Of a DNA stretch of 64,000 bases, positions 8,472 to 18,900 are shown one piece after another. This DNA is from Ferruginibacter lapsinanis (GTDB lineage: Bacteria; Bacteroidota; Bacteroidia; Chitinophagales; Chitinophagaceae). The position numbers and the translations under genes were made by a program. The first letter of the stretch is position 1. The number at the start of each line of letters is the position of its first letter. Under the pieces are notes generated by a model. That model searched no databases. It was given only the letters and a program-made list of their open reading frames with translations, and had not been told where the DNA came from. The stretch lies in contig NZ_CP086063.1 in the NCBI RefSeq assembly GCF_020783315.1, positions 992,001-1,056,000 of the forward strand, given 5' to 3'.

Positions 8472-8560
8472 TGCCACTTTCCAAAAACACCAATCTTTAT
8501 TTTCAAAAAACTTAATTCAATTTCCTCCAATCTTCAGATCACCAAATCTTCAAATCGAAA

Positions 8561-10363
8561 TTAATGATCTTTACTTTCGTGTTCTCCGATCGGTTCTGTT
8601 TGCGGAATAAATTCTCTTCCGTCTTTTCCATAATCATAAGCTCCACGATGTACTTCAGGAATTTCTCCCACCCAGTTGCCATGTCCCGGACGGATAGGTG
8701 TAGTCCATTCCAAAGTATTTGCACCCCAAGGATTTTGAGTAGTAACTTTTCTTCCTTTAAAAATGCTATAGAAAAAGTTGAACACAAATAATAATTGAAC
8801 AGCAAAAACAACCATCGCAACAAAGCTGATGAATTCGTTTAAGCCACCAAACATTTTGAAAGACTCCCATCCACTGTAATCGTAATAACGACGAGGCATA
8901 CCCGCCAATCCTTCGTAGTGCATTGGCCAGAAGATCAAATACGCTCCAATGATAGTTACCCAAAAATGGATATAACCAAGTGTAGTATTTAAGTATCTGC
9001 CATACATTTTAGGGAACCAATGGTACACGCCGGCAAACATTCCAAAGAATGAAGCCACACCCATTACTATATGAAAGTGAGCAATTACGAAATAAGTATC
9101 ATGTAAGTGAATGTCCAATGCAGAGTTTCCTAAGAAGATCCCTGTCAATCCTCCACTGATAAATAAACTTACAAACCCGATAGCGAACATCATTGCAGGA
9201 GTAAACCTGATATTTGCACGCCACAATGTAGTTAACCAGTTAAATACTTTAATAGCTGAAGGCACCGCAATTAATAATGTAAGCAATACAAAGAATGCTC
9301 CAAGGAAAGGATTCAATCCGGTTACAAACATATGATGCGCCCAAACCAAGAAGGCAAGAATTGCAATGGCAAACATTGATCCAACCATCGCCATGTACCC
9401 GAAGATCGGTTTACGACTGTTAACAGAAAGAATTTCTGACGACATACCCATAGCCGGTAATAAGATGATGTATACCTCAGGGTGACCAAGGAACCAGAAT
9501 AAATGTTGGAATAAAATAGCACTACCGCCTTCGTTTGGTAAAATTTTACCATTAACAACGATATCACTTAAATAAAAACTAGTACCTAAGTTTCTATCAA
9601 ACAATAATAATATAGCACCTGATAATAATACAGGGAAAGATAATACCCCTAACACTGCAGTAAAGAACAATGCCCAAACAGTCAATGGCATTCTTGTCAT
9701 ACTCATACCTTTAGTACGCATGTTAAGAATGGTAGTGATATAATTCAGCCCACCTAATAATGAACTCACAATAAACATAGCCATACTCACTAACCAAAGA
9801 TCCATACCGATCTTAGATCCGCTCGACGCATCACCTAATGCACTTAATGGAGGATAAATTGTCCAACCACCACTTGCCGGTCCTGTTTGAACAAACAGAG
9901 AAGACATCATGATAATAGAAGCCAAAAAGAAAAACCAGTAACTTAACATGTTAAGCATCGGAGAGGCCATATCTCTTGCACCAATTTGTAAAGGAATTAA
10001 GAAATTGGCAAAAGTTCCACTCAAACCTGCAGTTAATACAAAGAACACTAGGATAGTTCCGTGCATAGTTACCAAGGCATAATAAAATTCAGGTTGAATT
10101 TTACCACCTTTAGCCCAGTGGCCTAAAATATCTTCCAACCAAGGGAAAGTCGATTCAGGATAACCTAATTGTAAACGGAATAACACCGAAAACAGACCTC
10201 CAATAATTGCCCATATCATCCCTGTAATCAGGAATTGTTTGGCAATCATTTTATGATCCTGACTAAATACGTATTTAGTGATAAATGTCTCGTGGTGATG
10301 ATGTTCTCCATGTGCATCATGTGCTGAATGAACATCTGCTCCGTGTAACGCTACTGTACTCAT
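8561..10363 (-). CDS. ctaD: Cytochrome c oxidase subunit I (aa3 type)
   Basis: 600 residues, the heme-copper catalytic subunit reducing O2 to water and pumping protons. Visible ligands: H101 in TMHGTIL for low-spin heme, GHPEVYI with the CuB His, the Glu typical of A1-type enzymes and the cross-linked Tyr, VWAHHMFVTG for the other two CuB His, and HDTYFVIAHFH for heme a3 and heme a. The N-terminal 25 residues before the first helix are strikingly His-rich (nine His between residues 7 and 24). It lies 34 bases behind ctaC, so co-transcription is near certain. Confidence 0.97.
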   Translation of the reverse strand: MSTVALHGADVHSAHDAHGEHHHHETFITKYVFSQDHKMIAKQFLITGMIWAIIGGLFSVLFRLQLGYPESTFPWLEDILGHWAKGGKIQPEFYYALVTMHGTILVFFVLTAGLSGTFANFLIPLQIGARDMASPMLNMLSYWFFFLASIIMMSSLFVQTGPASGGWTIYPPLSALGDASSGSKIGMDLWLVSMAMFIVSSLLGGLNYITTILNMRTKGMSMTRMPLTVWALFFTAVLGVLSFPVLLSGAILLLFDRNLGTSFYLSDIVVNGKILPNEGGSAILFQHLFWFLGHPEVYIILLPAMGMSSEILSVNSRKPIFGYMAMVGSMFAIAILAFLVWAHHMFVTGLNPFLGAFFVLLTLLIAVPSAIKVFNWLTTLWRANIRFTPAMMFAIGFVSLFISGGLTGIFLGNSALDIHLHDTYFVIAHFHIVMGVASFFGMFAGVYHWFPKMYGRYLNTTLGYIHFWVTIIGAYLIFWPMHYEGLAGMPRRYYDYSGWESFKMFGGLNEFISFVAMVVFAVQLLFVFNFFYSIFKGRKVTTQNPWGANTLEWTTPIRPGHGNWVGEIPEVHRGAYDYGKDGREFIPQTEPIGEHESKDH

Positions 10364-10397
10364 TGTTCTAGATAATTTTTCTATTCCCTAAATAATA

Positions 10398-11453
10398 TTA
10401 ATTTTTTGCAGGTAATACCTGAGTAATCTGTGTTTTTGCTGATGCACTATCAGTTACAGCTTTCGCCGGATCTTTATCAGGAAAAACTGTGTAGTATTCT
10501 GGCTTTTGTGTAGATAACCATTTTTTGTAATCTGATTCACTTTCTACAATTATCACTCCTCTCATAGAAAAGTGACCTTTACCACACATTTGATCACAAC
10601 TTAGTTCGTATACAAAATTTGGATTTCCTGAACGTACTTTCATTTCTTCTGTTGTATATAATGGAGTAAACCACATAGTTGTTGGTATACCTGGTACTGC
10701 ATCCATTTTTAATCTGAAATGAGATAAACCTACATCATGAATCACGTCTTGTGCGTTGATCACTAATTTAACAGGTTTACCAACCGGGATATGCATCGTA
10801 CCTCCTACGTGAATATCATCTAAACTTGCCTGATCTTCAAAATCAACACCAAGACTATTAGCCCCTTTAGTTAATTTATAATTCTTTTTACCCAATACAT
10901 TATCAGCACCCGGATAGCGGAATTCCCAACCAAACTGATGACCGGTAACTTCTACTACCACAGATTCTTTTGGCGCTTCTCCTGTCATCTTAAACCAATA
11001 TTTTAAACCAAATACTACCAGAACAGTTAAGAATATAGCAGGAACTGTTGTCCACAATAATTCCAATTTTGTATTATGTGGAAAGTAAAAAGCTTTTCTA
11101 TCATCATTTTCCTGATATTTAAATGCAAACCAGAACAGCAATACCTGAGTGATAACAAATACCACACCTGTTACGCCAATAGTGATGTACAACATCAAAT
11201 CAATTTTTTGACCGATTTCCGATGCTGCTCCCTGAGGGAATAATGTTTTGCTATAAAACATTTCATTACACCACCAACAACCAATCAATCCCAATACTAA
11301 AAACACGACCAATAAAAAAGCATTGATCTTATTGTTTTGTTTACGGGATTTTTCTTCTCCTTTTAATACACTTACATACTCACTGGCTTTCGCAATCTGA
11401 AAGATGATTACGAAAATCATTACTACAATAGTTATCAACAAAATCGGTGTCAT
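10398..11453 (-). CDS. ctaC: Cytochrome c oxidase subunit II, CuA-type, no heme c domain
   Basis: 351 residues. Four hydrophobic segments come first, two more than in the simplest subunit II, followed by the periplasmic cupredoxin domain. The CuA ligands are clear: His in HDVGLSHFRLKMD and the SCDQMCGKGHFSM segment with two Cys, His and Met. No CxxCH motif is present, so this is an aa3 rather than caa3 subunit II and must take electrons from ActE, ActA or another cytochrome. It begins 151 bases after actF. Confidence 0.95.
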   Translation of the reverse strand: MTPILLITIVVMIFVIIFQIAKASEYVSVLKGEEKSRKQNNKINAFLLVVFLVLGLIGCWWCNEMFYSKTLFPQGAASEIGQKIDLMLYITIGVTGVVFVITQVLLFWFAFKYQENDDRKAFYFPHNTKLELLWTTVPAIFLTVLVVFGLKYWFKMTGEAPKESVVVEVTGHQFGWEFRYPGADNVLGKKNYKLTKGANSLGVDFEDQASLDDIHVGGTMHIPVGKPVKLVINAQDVIHDVGLSHFRLKMDAVPGIPTTMWFTPLYTTEEMKVRSGNPNFVYELSCDQMCGKGHFSMRGVIIVESESDYKKWLSTQKPEYYTVFPDKDPAKAVTDSASAKTQITQVLPAKN

Positions 11454-11604
11454 ATAAAATTATTTTTTCGCCGCTTTCGTTCTCTACCTTTAAAAGGTTT
11501 GAACCGGATTTGACAAAAGGTTTTTTGTTTTTATTTGAATTAACTTTTTTATTTAATCCTCTGTTTTATTCAATTTTACCACAAATTCAGTACCACGCTC
11601 TTCT

Positions 11605-12849
11605 TTATGTATGATGTATCATACTTTCTTTTAAATAAGGATGGTTTTTAGCTGTTAATGGATGTTTGGTCAAGAAAGCACCCACTCTCCACATAATAAT
11701 ACCAATGAAAAGTGCAGCTATACCAAATTCAAAAGGCATTAATTCTGCATGATCTTTTAATGTACCAGGCATTACCATTTGCCAAAAATCTATCCAGTGA
11801 CCAAAAATGATCAATACTGCCGTTACAGTAAGTATCGTCCAGTTTCTTTTGGTACTTTTTTTCATTAAGATTAAGAACGGCAAAACGAAGTTCATAATAA
11901 GGTTTAAGAAGAATATTCCACGGAATGGTCCTTGTACTCTTATTTTAAAATACCCTGTTTCTTCGGGAATATTTGCATACCAGATCAACATATATTGAGA
12001 GAACCACAGGTATGTCCAGAATATAGAGAATGCAAACATGAATTTACCCACGTCATGAATATGTTCGTCAGTAACATATGGTAATTGACCCCTGTTTTTT
12101 AAGAAGATAACAAAAATTGCGATCAGCGACATTCCTGATACAAATGAGCTTGCAAATGTATACCAGCTAAACATAGTGCTATACCAATGAGCATCGATAC
12201 TCATTATCCATAACCATGGAATAGTAGATCCAACTGTTAACCCAAAGAAGACGATAAATAGAGAAGAATATAAAAAGTTTTTATCGATCCATTTTTTACC
12301 TGTTTCATAATCCATTGTTCCTCCTTTATCACTATCTAAACTTAATTGACGTAATTTTTTACCCAATAACCACCAAACCAATACAGTGATAGCACTCCAA
12401 ACCGAGAAAAATACAGGATTTAAAAATCCTTTTTTACCATTTAATATATGATCATGTGCAACAGCATCTTTATCTACCCAATGATAGATATCATGATGTC
12501 CGCCCCAAACAATAGACATTAGAATTACAAATGCGATTAAGCCTAAAACCGGCACTACACTTGAAATTGCTTCCGGCACCCTTTTTAAAGCAACCTGCCA
12601 GCCACCTTGTGCCAATGTTGTTACACCTATAAAGAACATGCTTGCATTTACAATCAATAAAAAGAAGACACTGTTTTGCAATAGCACTGACCAAAAACGT
12701 GTGCTTTGTATGTGCTCGCCTCCGTGGCCAACTTCCCATGGATGAAACATAAATACTCCGTATAGCAATGCAATTACCCCTGCGGCAATTAGTCCTATTG
12801 TCCACTTTTTGTAGCTGCCTGGTAATTCGAATGTGTTCGTGGTCGTCAT
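11605..12849 (-). CDS. actF: ACIII subunit ActF, quinol:cytochrome c oxidoreductase membrane subunit
   Basis: 414 residues with about ten membrane helices, homologous to the NrfD-like ActC/ActF integral subunits but lacking the last helical parts. In solved ACIII complexes ActC and ActF sit side by side and ActF is thought to contribute to proton transfer. Typical blocks are visible: RVPEAISSVVPVLG, FFSVWSAITVLVWW, STIPWLWIMSIDAHWYST and FGHWIDFWQMVMPG. It follows actE by 24 bases. Upstream and downstream genes confirm the assignment. Confidence 0.93.
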   Translation of the reverse strand: MTTTNTFELPGSYKKWTIGLIAAGVIALLYGVFMFHPWEVGHGGEHIQSTRFWSVLLQNSVFFLLIVNASMFFIGVTTLAQGGWQVALKRVPEAISSVVPVLGLIAFVILMSIVWGGHHDIYHWVDKDAVAHDHILNGKKGFLNPVFFSVWSAITVLVWWLLGKKLRQLSLDSDKGGTMDYETGKKWIDKNFLYSSLFIVFFGLTVGSTIPWLWIMSIDAHWYSTMFSWYTFASSFVSGMSLIAIFVIFLKNRGQLPYVTDEHIHDVGKFMFAFSIFWTYLWFSQYMLIWYANIPEETGYFKIRVQGPFRGIFFLNLIMNFVLPFLILMKKSTKRNWTILTVTAVLIIFGHWIDFWQMVMPGTLKDHAELMPFEFGIAALFIGIIMWRVGAFLTKHPLTAKNHPYLKESMIHHT

Positions 12850-12873
12850 CTAAATATTATTTTGAATGAATGC

Positions 12874-13527
12874 TTATTTTGCTTTTTTAGTTGAATCTGA
12901 TGCCGCAGCTGCAGGAATAACTGCAGCAGTTGTTGCTTTTGGTTGTAATGTTCTGATGTATTGAACTAATTCCCAACGTTGTTTTCTGCTTAACTGAGAT
13001 GCATAGCTTCCCATGTTATTTTTTCCATAATATATAGAATGGAACATGGTACCATCAGCCATTTTGATATACGCATCAGTAGTAAGGTTTGCCACACCAC
13101 CAATTTTACCTGAGGTTGCTAAAGGACCGGTTGCTTTTCCATCAGCGCCATGACATATTGCACAATTAATATTGAACAATCTTGCAGCTTCCGCACTATC
13201 AGCACCAACCAATGGTGTTGTAAGTGGATTTTTTACCGACGCACTTTGTGCATACCCGGCAGAATCATTCGGAAGTGTATATGGAAACATCTCTCCTCTT
13301 GCAACTGTACCAAGTACCGGTACACGGTTGTAAAATATTTTACTTCCTGCTTTAGTTACATCATCCGTAAAAATGGTAGAGTCAAGCAATGCATAACTTT
13401 CTACTGCACGGCTGTAAGCCATATCAGGCATATAAATTTTTCCTGGCTCACGCTTGCTATCGCAACTTGTTATGGTTACAATAATTGCTGTAATTAATAC
13501 GGCGGTTAAATAAGTAATTCGTTTCAT
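12874..13527 (-). CDS. actE: ACIII subunit ActE, monoheme cytochrome c lipoprotein
   Basis: 217 residues. The signal peptide ends in a lipobox (TITSC, Cys22), so the protein is anchored to the outer face of the inner membrane. One heme site, CAICHG, is present, with a candidate axial Met in the GTMFHSIYYGKNNMGSY region. ActE accepts electrons from the ActA hemes and can pass them to the oxidase. The C-terminus is Ala/Thr-rich and likely disordered. The spacer to actD upstream (13528-13668) contains GC-rich palindromes. Confidence 0.93.
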   Translation of the reverse strand: MKRITYLTAVLITAIIVTITSCDSKREPGKIYMPDMAYSRAVESYALLDSTIFTDDVTKAGSKIFYNRVPVLGTVARGEMFPYTLPNDSAGYAQSASVKNPLTTPLVGADSAEAARLFNINCAICHGADGKATGPLATSGKIGGVANLTTDAYIKMADGTMFHSIYYGKNNMGSYASQLSRKQRWELVQYIRTLQPKATTAAVIPAAAASDSTKKAK

Positions 13528-13547
13528 TTATTAAATTTTACCCCAAA

Positions 13548-13559
13548 CCCCTGAAGGGG
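13548..13559. repeat. GC-rich palindrome in the actD-actE spacer
   Basis: CCCCTGAAGGGG, a 12-base perfect palindrome in an otherwise AT-rich spacer, within CCCCAAACCCCTGAAGGGGC. A hairpin in the actD-actE intercistronic RNA is likely. Confidence 0.55.
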
Positions 13560-13630
13560 CTTCCCTTTGTTAGATTATAAAATTTGTTTTACTTCTTTTA
13601 ATTTTAAAAGTTCGTATTTTTTATTTTACT

Positions 13631-13667
13631 CTTCCCCAGTTCCCCCTTTAGGAGGCGGAGGGGGTGT
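13631..13667. repeat. GC-rich inverted repeat next to the actD stop
   Basis: C-runs (CCCC, CCCCC) are followed by TTTAGGAGGCGGAGGGGG, a strong imperfect hairpin immediately after the actD stop codon on the transcript. Composition is unlike the flanking genes. It looks like an intergenic palindromic repeat rather than coding DNA. Confidence 0.55.
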
Positions 13668-13668
13668 C

Positions 13669-14262
13669 TTAGTATCCTTTCTCGTCGTCTCTGTATAATT
13701 TTTGTTCTCTGTCATATCTTCCAATCCACCAACCTGTTTCTGCATTTTGAACGTTTACTTCTTTAGCTCCGGCATTTTGTAAAAACGCCTGAACTTCTGC
13801 ATCGTTTGTTTTATCTGTACACTCGATAGCCATCACAAAAAGATCATCTGTTGCTCTTGCATGAAAATGATGCTTTTTCACAAACGGAGATAGCTGACAC
13901 AAATAACAAAAGGTCAATACCATCCCTACAGCAGCAAATAATACTGTTAACTCAAATGTAATAGGTATCCAGGCAGGCAAAGAAAAATGCGGTTTACCAC
14001 CAATATTCAATGGCCAGTCTTTTGTTAAGATCCAACTGATGCAACTCAATGCTGTTGTTGTTCCGGTAATACCATAAATAAACCCTGCAGTATGTATGCT
14101 GGTTTCTCTTAATCCCATTGCATGGTCTAGACCATGTACAGGAAATGGTGTGTACACATCATGAATTTTGTATCCGGCCTTGCGTACATTCTTTACCGCA
14201 GGGAACAATACATGTTCATCATCGAAACACCCAACTACAAATTTTTTAATTCCTCCAGCCAT
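13669..14262 (-). CDS. actD: ACIII subunit ActD (DUF3341)
   Basis: 197 residues. The N-terminal 60 residues (FVVGCFDDEHVLFPAVKNVRKAGYKIHDVYTPFPVHGLD) are the DUF3341 signature, followed by two membrane helices (about residues 60-85 and 100-125) and a cytoplasmic tail. ActD is a structural membrane subunit of ACIII without cofactors. It starts 84 bases after actC, in a spacer with repeated ACGAATTACGATTT-type and AACGTTTTAA words. Confidence 0.93.
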   Translation of the reverse strand: MAGGIKKFVVGCFDDEHVLFPAVKNVRKAGYKIHDVYTPFPVHGLDHAMGLRETSIHTAGFIYGITGTTTALSCISWILTKDWPLNIGGKPHFSLPAWIPITFELTVLFAAVGMVLTFCYLCQLSPFVKKHHFHARATDDLFVMAIECTDKTNDAEVQAFLQNAGAKEVNVQNAETGWWIGRYDREQKLYRDDEKGY

Positions 14263-14272
14263 CTTAATTATA

Positions 14273-14350
14273 TTTACGAATTACGATTTTTGATTTACGA
14301 TTTCTTTAAACCTGTTAAACCCTTAACGTTTTAAACCTTGAACGTTTTAA
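14273..14350. repeat. Repeat-filled actC-actD spacer
   Basis: Two repeat families share this spacer: TTACGA/ATTTACGATT words at 14273-14304, and a direct repeat AACGTTTTAA at 14325-14334 and 14341-14350, the second copy including the actC stop codon. Related TTAAAC words lie between. Purpose unknown. Confidence 0.55.
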
Positions 14351-15798
14351 TGAGCATGCTCAACTTCTTCGATATAGAATTTTTCAGCATCTGCTTTTTC
14401 TATATCGGTCATTTTACGTTTATAACTTTCTCCTGTTGTTTTCAACACACTCTTAATTTCCGCAACCGCAATAACAGGGAAGTATTTAGCAAATAAGAAG
14501 AAGCAGGTAAAGAACAATCCGAACGTACCCAGATAAAACCCGATCTCATAAACAGAAGGACTATAGTAAGTACTCCAGCTTGATGGAAGATAATCTCTGT
14601 AAGTAGACGTTACGATAATTACAAACCTTTCGTACCACATACCTATGTTTACGATAATACTCATGAAGAAAGTAAACGCAACGTTTCTTCTTAATTTTTT
14701 TACCCAGAACATTTGTGGAGATACCACATTACAGAACATCATTAACCAATAGCTCCATCCATAAGGACTGAACAGGTTAGCTCTGTTTTCTTTAAATGCA
14801 TACCACTCGTAAGGATTTTGTCCGTACCAAGCGATGAACAACTCTGTGATATAAGCGATACCCACGATAGACCCTGTCAATACAATTACTTTATTCATTG
14901 CTTCGATGTGACCTAATGTGATATAATCTTCTAATGCAAATACTTTTCTTAAGATGATCATCAGCGTTTGCACCATTGCAAAACCAGAGAAGATCGCACC
15001 CGCCACAAAGTAAGGAGGGAAGATGGTGGTGTGCCAACCAGGAACAACCGAAGTTGCAAAGTCAAAGGATACGATCGTATGTACAGAAAGTACCAACGGC
15101 GTACTTAAACCTGCCAATACCAACGACAAGCTTTCGTGACGTTGCCAGTGCTTAGTGCTACCTGTCCAACCGAAAGAAGCAACACCATATAATAATTTAC
15201 GCAATTTAGTTTTAGCTCTGTCTCTTACTGTTGCCAGATCTGGTAACAAACCAGAGTACCAGAATAATAATGAAACAGTGAAATAAGTTGATATCGCAAA
15301 TACGTCCCAAAGTAGTGGAGAGTTAAAGTTAACCCATAAAGGACCACGGGTATTTGGATAAGGTAATACAAAGAATGCCATCCACACACGACCCATATGC
15401 CAGATAGGAAACTGACCGGCGCACATTACCGCAAAAATTGTCATCGCTTCCGCAGCTCTGTTCACACCTGTTCTCCAACCTTGTCTGAATAATAATAAAA
15501 TCGCAGAGATCAACGTTCCGGCGTGACCAATACCTACCCACCATACGAAGTTGGTAATATCCCAACCCCAACCGATGGTCTTATTAAGGTTCCACTGACC
15601 GATACCATAGGTAACCTCTCTGTAAATACTATACACCCCAAATAACAGCAATCCAACACTGATCCAGAAACCAATATACCAAAGGCGACTTGGTTTCATC
15701 TCAATCGGACGTATAATATCTTCCGTTACCTGGTGATAATCTTTATTACCATCAACTAGTGGTTCCCTGATTTGTGACTCGTACTTTAATAATGACAT
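14347..15798 (-). CDS. actC: ACIII subunit ActC, NrfD-like integral membrane subunit
   Basis: 483 residues with ten predicted helices of the NrfD/PsrC type. It carries the menaquinol-binding region of ACIII near its contact with the ActB iron-sulfur domain. Recognisable segments include IGHAGTLISAILLLFRQGWR, AMTIFAVMCAGQFPIWHMGR and VPGWHTTIFPPYFVAGAIFSG. Typical of ActC, the N-terminus is cytoplasmic. A four-copy AAAGTGA heptamer repeat ends 8 bases in front of its start codon. Confidence 0.95.
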   Translation of the reverse strand: MSLLKYESQIREPLVDGNKDYHQVTEDIIRPIEMKPSRLWYIGFWISVGLLLFGVYSIYREVTYGIGQWNLNKTIGWGWDITNFVWWVGIGHAGTLISAILLLFRQGWRTGVNRAAEAMTIFAVMCAGQFPIWHMGRVWMAFFVLPYPNTRGPLWVNFNSPLLWDVFAISTYFTVSLLFWYSGLLPDLATVRDRAKTKLRKLLYGVASFGWTGSTKHWQRHESLSLVLAGLSTPLVLSVHTIVSFDFATSVVPGWHTTIFPPYFVAGAIFSGFAMVQTLMIILRKVFALEDYITLGHIEAMNKVIVLTGSIVGIAYITELFIAWYGQNPYEWYAFKENRANLFSPYGWSYWLMMFCNVVSPQMFWVKKLRRNVAFTFFMSIIVNIGMWYERFVIIVTSTYRDYLPSSWSTYYSPSVYEIGFYLGTFGLFFTCFFLFAKYFPVIAVAEIKSVLKTTGESYKRKMTDIEKADAEKFYIEEVEHAH

Positions 15799-15805
15799 AT
15801 CTTTT

Positions 15806-15835
15806 AAAGTGAAAAGTGAAAAGTGAAAAGTGAAA
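15806..15835 (-). repeat. Heptamer tandem repeat AAAGTGA upstream of actC
   Basis: 4.3 exact copies of AAAGTGA (plus-strand reading) in the leader of actC, 7 bases upstream of its start at 15798. On the transcript this is a TCACTTT repeat. The rest of the 174-base spacer to actB contains a longer non-coding stretch and the post-stop GATTTGAAGATT word. Confidence 0.75.
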
Positions 15836-15972
15836 CCTTTGTCGCTTTCTCTTTTATATTTTTAAATTTTTACTTATTCTTTTGTTACGAACTATTGTTC
15901 TTTATTCAACTTCAGTGGCGTCGCACTCTTCAACATTTGTTCTCTATTGAACCAACACAATCTTCAAATCAA

Positions 15973-18900
15973 TTAATGATGTGCCGCTTCTGCTTTCTCT
16001 TCCGCTTTTGCTTCGCCATGTCCTTCTGCTTCTTTTTCGTTTGTTACATTTCTATCGGTGTTTTTAATTTTCACCTGATAGCTAACATTCGGTAAAACGT
16101 GCAGTTGTTCCAATACATAGAAAGTACGGTGTTCGTCTTCTCTTAATTTAGACACTTCACTTTCTTTATCATTTACATTACCAAAAGTGATAGAGTGTGT
16201 AGGACAAGCTTGCATACAAGCAGTCTTAACGTTTCTTACCAAACTTGGATCTTCTGCTTTTTTAGCAATTAATTTATTTTCCTGTAAACGTTGTACGCAG
16301 AAAGAACATTTTTCGATCACACCTCTTGAACGAACAGTTACATCCGGATTCAACACCATTCTTGTAAGGTCGTCATTCATTTGTAGTGTGGTCTCATCTA
16401 AGTCAACACCGATCAATGGATTTTGATTATCACCAAAACTATCAGCACCAGTGTAATCTAACCAGTTGAAACGACGCACTTTAAACGGACAGTTATTAGC
16501 ACAATATCTTGTACCGATACACCTGTTGTATGTCATTTGGTTCAATCCTTCACTACTATGGTTAGTTGCAGCAACCGGACAAACGTTTTCGCAAGGAGCG
16601 TTATCACAATGCTGACATAACATCGGCTGGAACACCACATCAGGGTTGTTCATATCACCGGTGAAATATCTGTCGATACGTAACCAATGCATTTCATGGG
16701 CTCTCATTACCTGAGTCTTACCTACAACAGCAACGTTGTTTTCTGCAGTACATGCAACTACGCAGGCACTACAACCGGTACAGGTATTTAAGTCGATGCT
16801 CATTCCCCATTTGATTCCCGGTTTTTCGTAATCAGGATAAATGGTAGCATCTTTTCTAAAATCTTTTCCACCAAAAGGAAGTAGTTTAACTCTTTCTGTA
16901 TTTGGCTCTTCTAATACTTCTTCAGGATTAGCAATGAATTTTGCTAAAGTAGTTTCATAAATAACAGGACGGCTTTCTGAAGATCCGTGTACCTGCGTTT
17001 GTGCTACAGCGTAAGTGTTACCTGTTTTGGTAATTTCTGCAGCAGCAGAATATCTGAAGCCTGTTCCATCAAACCCAACCAGCGGATAGGCATTTGCACC
17101 TGCCCCATTGGCCGAAAGTCCGATGTATTCAGCTGTTTTATTTTTATCTGTACTTTGACGACCATAACCTAATGCAACTGCTACAGTTTCTGATTGTACA
17201 CCAGGTATGATCAATACCGGCAATTCAATACTTTTTCCGTTAACTGTAATTTTTACAGTTGGTTTTTCAGGTTGTACTTCATAACCATCTCCCTGACGTT
17301 GATTACCCAATACATCGATACCCAAAATAGTTTTGGCCAATGCAGGGCTCATCATTGCGTAGTTATCCCAAGTCACTTTAGAAATAGGATCAGGTAATTC
17401 CTGCAACCATGGGTTGTTGGCTTGTTTACCGCTACCAATTGATACTTTTTGATAAATAACCAATTCATATTTGCCACCTTTAGCCTCAGTTGCTTTTGCA
17501 GCAGCAGCAGCAAGTGCAGCTCCACTAAAAGTTGCCCCTCCGGCAGCAGCTGGAGTGGCCGGTTCAATTACACCATCTTGTAATGCTTTATTATAAGCAT
17601 CTTCTCCGGCTAATTTAGCAGTCCAATATGTTTTAAAATATGTTTCGTAATCCGCAGTTGTACTGCCAGACCATTTTAATAAAGAGGTTTGGAACGCTCT
17701 TGTTTTAAATAATGGATTGATCGTTGGTTGGATCAAACTGATATAACCAGTTTTTGGTTCAGCATCACCGAAGCTTTCTAACCAATGGTGAGACGGAATA
17801 GAGAATTTACACAATTCCGTTGTTTCATTCATTGTGCCATTGAAAGAAATTGTAACAGGTACTTTTTTCAATGCTTCAGCAAATTTTTTGCTGTCATAAT
17901 AAGTATATACAGGGTTTGATTCGTACACCAATAAAGCACCAATCGCACCTGCATTCATTTCGTCTACCAATTTGGTAATATCTGCATCTATCCCTTTACG
18001 ATAGTTAGAAGTTGCAGACCAGTCAATTGTTTTACCATTAGCTCCAATCGCTTCATTAATTGCGTTTACAATGATCTGAAGATTTACATCATTGCTTCCG
18101 CAAACAACTAATGCTGCACCTTTACTAGCAGTTAATGCAGCAGCGGCGGTTTCAATTCCTTTAACCAAGGCCGCATCATTGATAGCAGGAGCTGTTACAG
18201 CGCCACCCAATTTTGCTAACAATGCTAACGCTACTGCTGCTTTTTGAGATGGCTTATGTACAAAACGATCATCGGCATTACTACCTGTAAGACTCATTGT
18301 ACTTTCAAACTGTATATGACGGCTCATTTCAGGTTTTTCTCCTGAGATCTTTCTGCTTTTTGCGTATTGAGTACTAAACTCAACCGGATTTAACCAGGTT
18401 CCTAAGAAATCTGCTCCTATACTTACAATTACTTTAGCCGCATCAAAATGATAAGAAGGAATAGCCTTTTTACCATAACATGCTTCATTGGCTAATAACA
18501 TACCGCTGTAACTGATCGCATCGTATTGCACGTGACGGCTACCGGCAGGTTGTTTAGCAAGGAATTCAGTAATAACCTGTTCAGTACTTGGAGAATTGAT
18601 CGTTGAAGATAAAATAATAACCGGTTTTCCGGCAACGCCTGCCATTGCAGTCGCTACTAATTTATCTAACGCATCAAAACTGGTTACTTCTTTAAATCCT
18701 TTGCCATCGTTCTGTTGTGGGTAACGTAAACGTGTGGTATCGTATAGATCTAAAACAGAAGCCTGTGCTTGTGCACTAGTTCCTCCATTTGTAATAGTAG
18801 ATAATTCGTTCCCTTCAATTTTGATTGGTCTTCCGTCTCTTTGTTTAACAACAACCGGAATAACATCACCTTCATTTACATAAGTAGAAGCATAATAATT

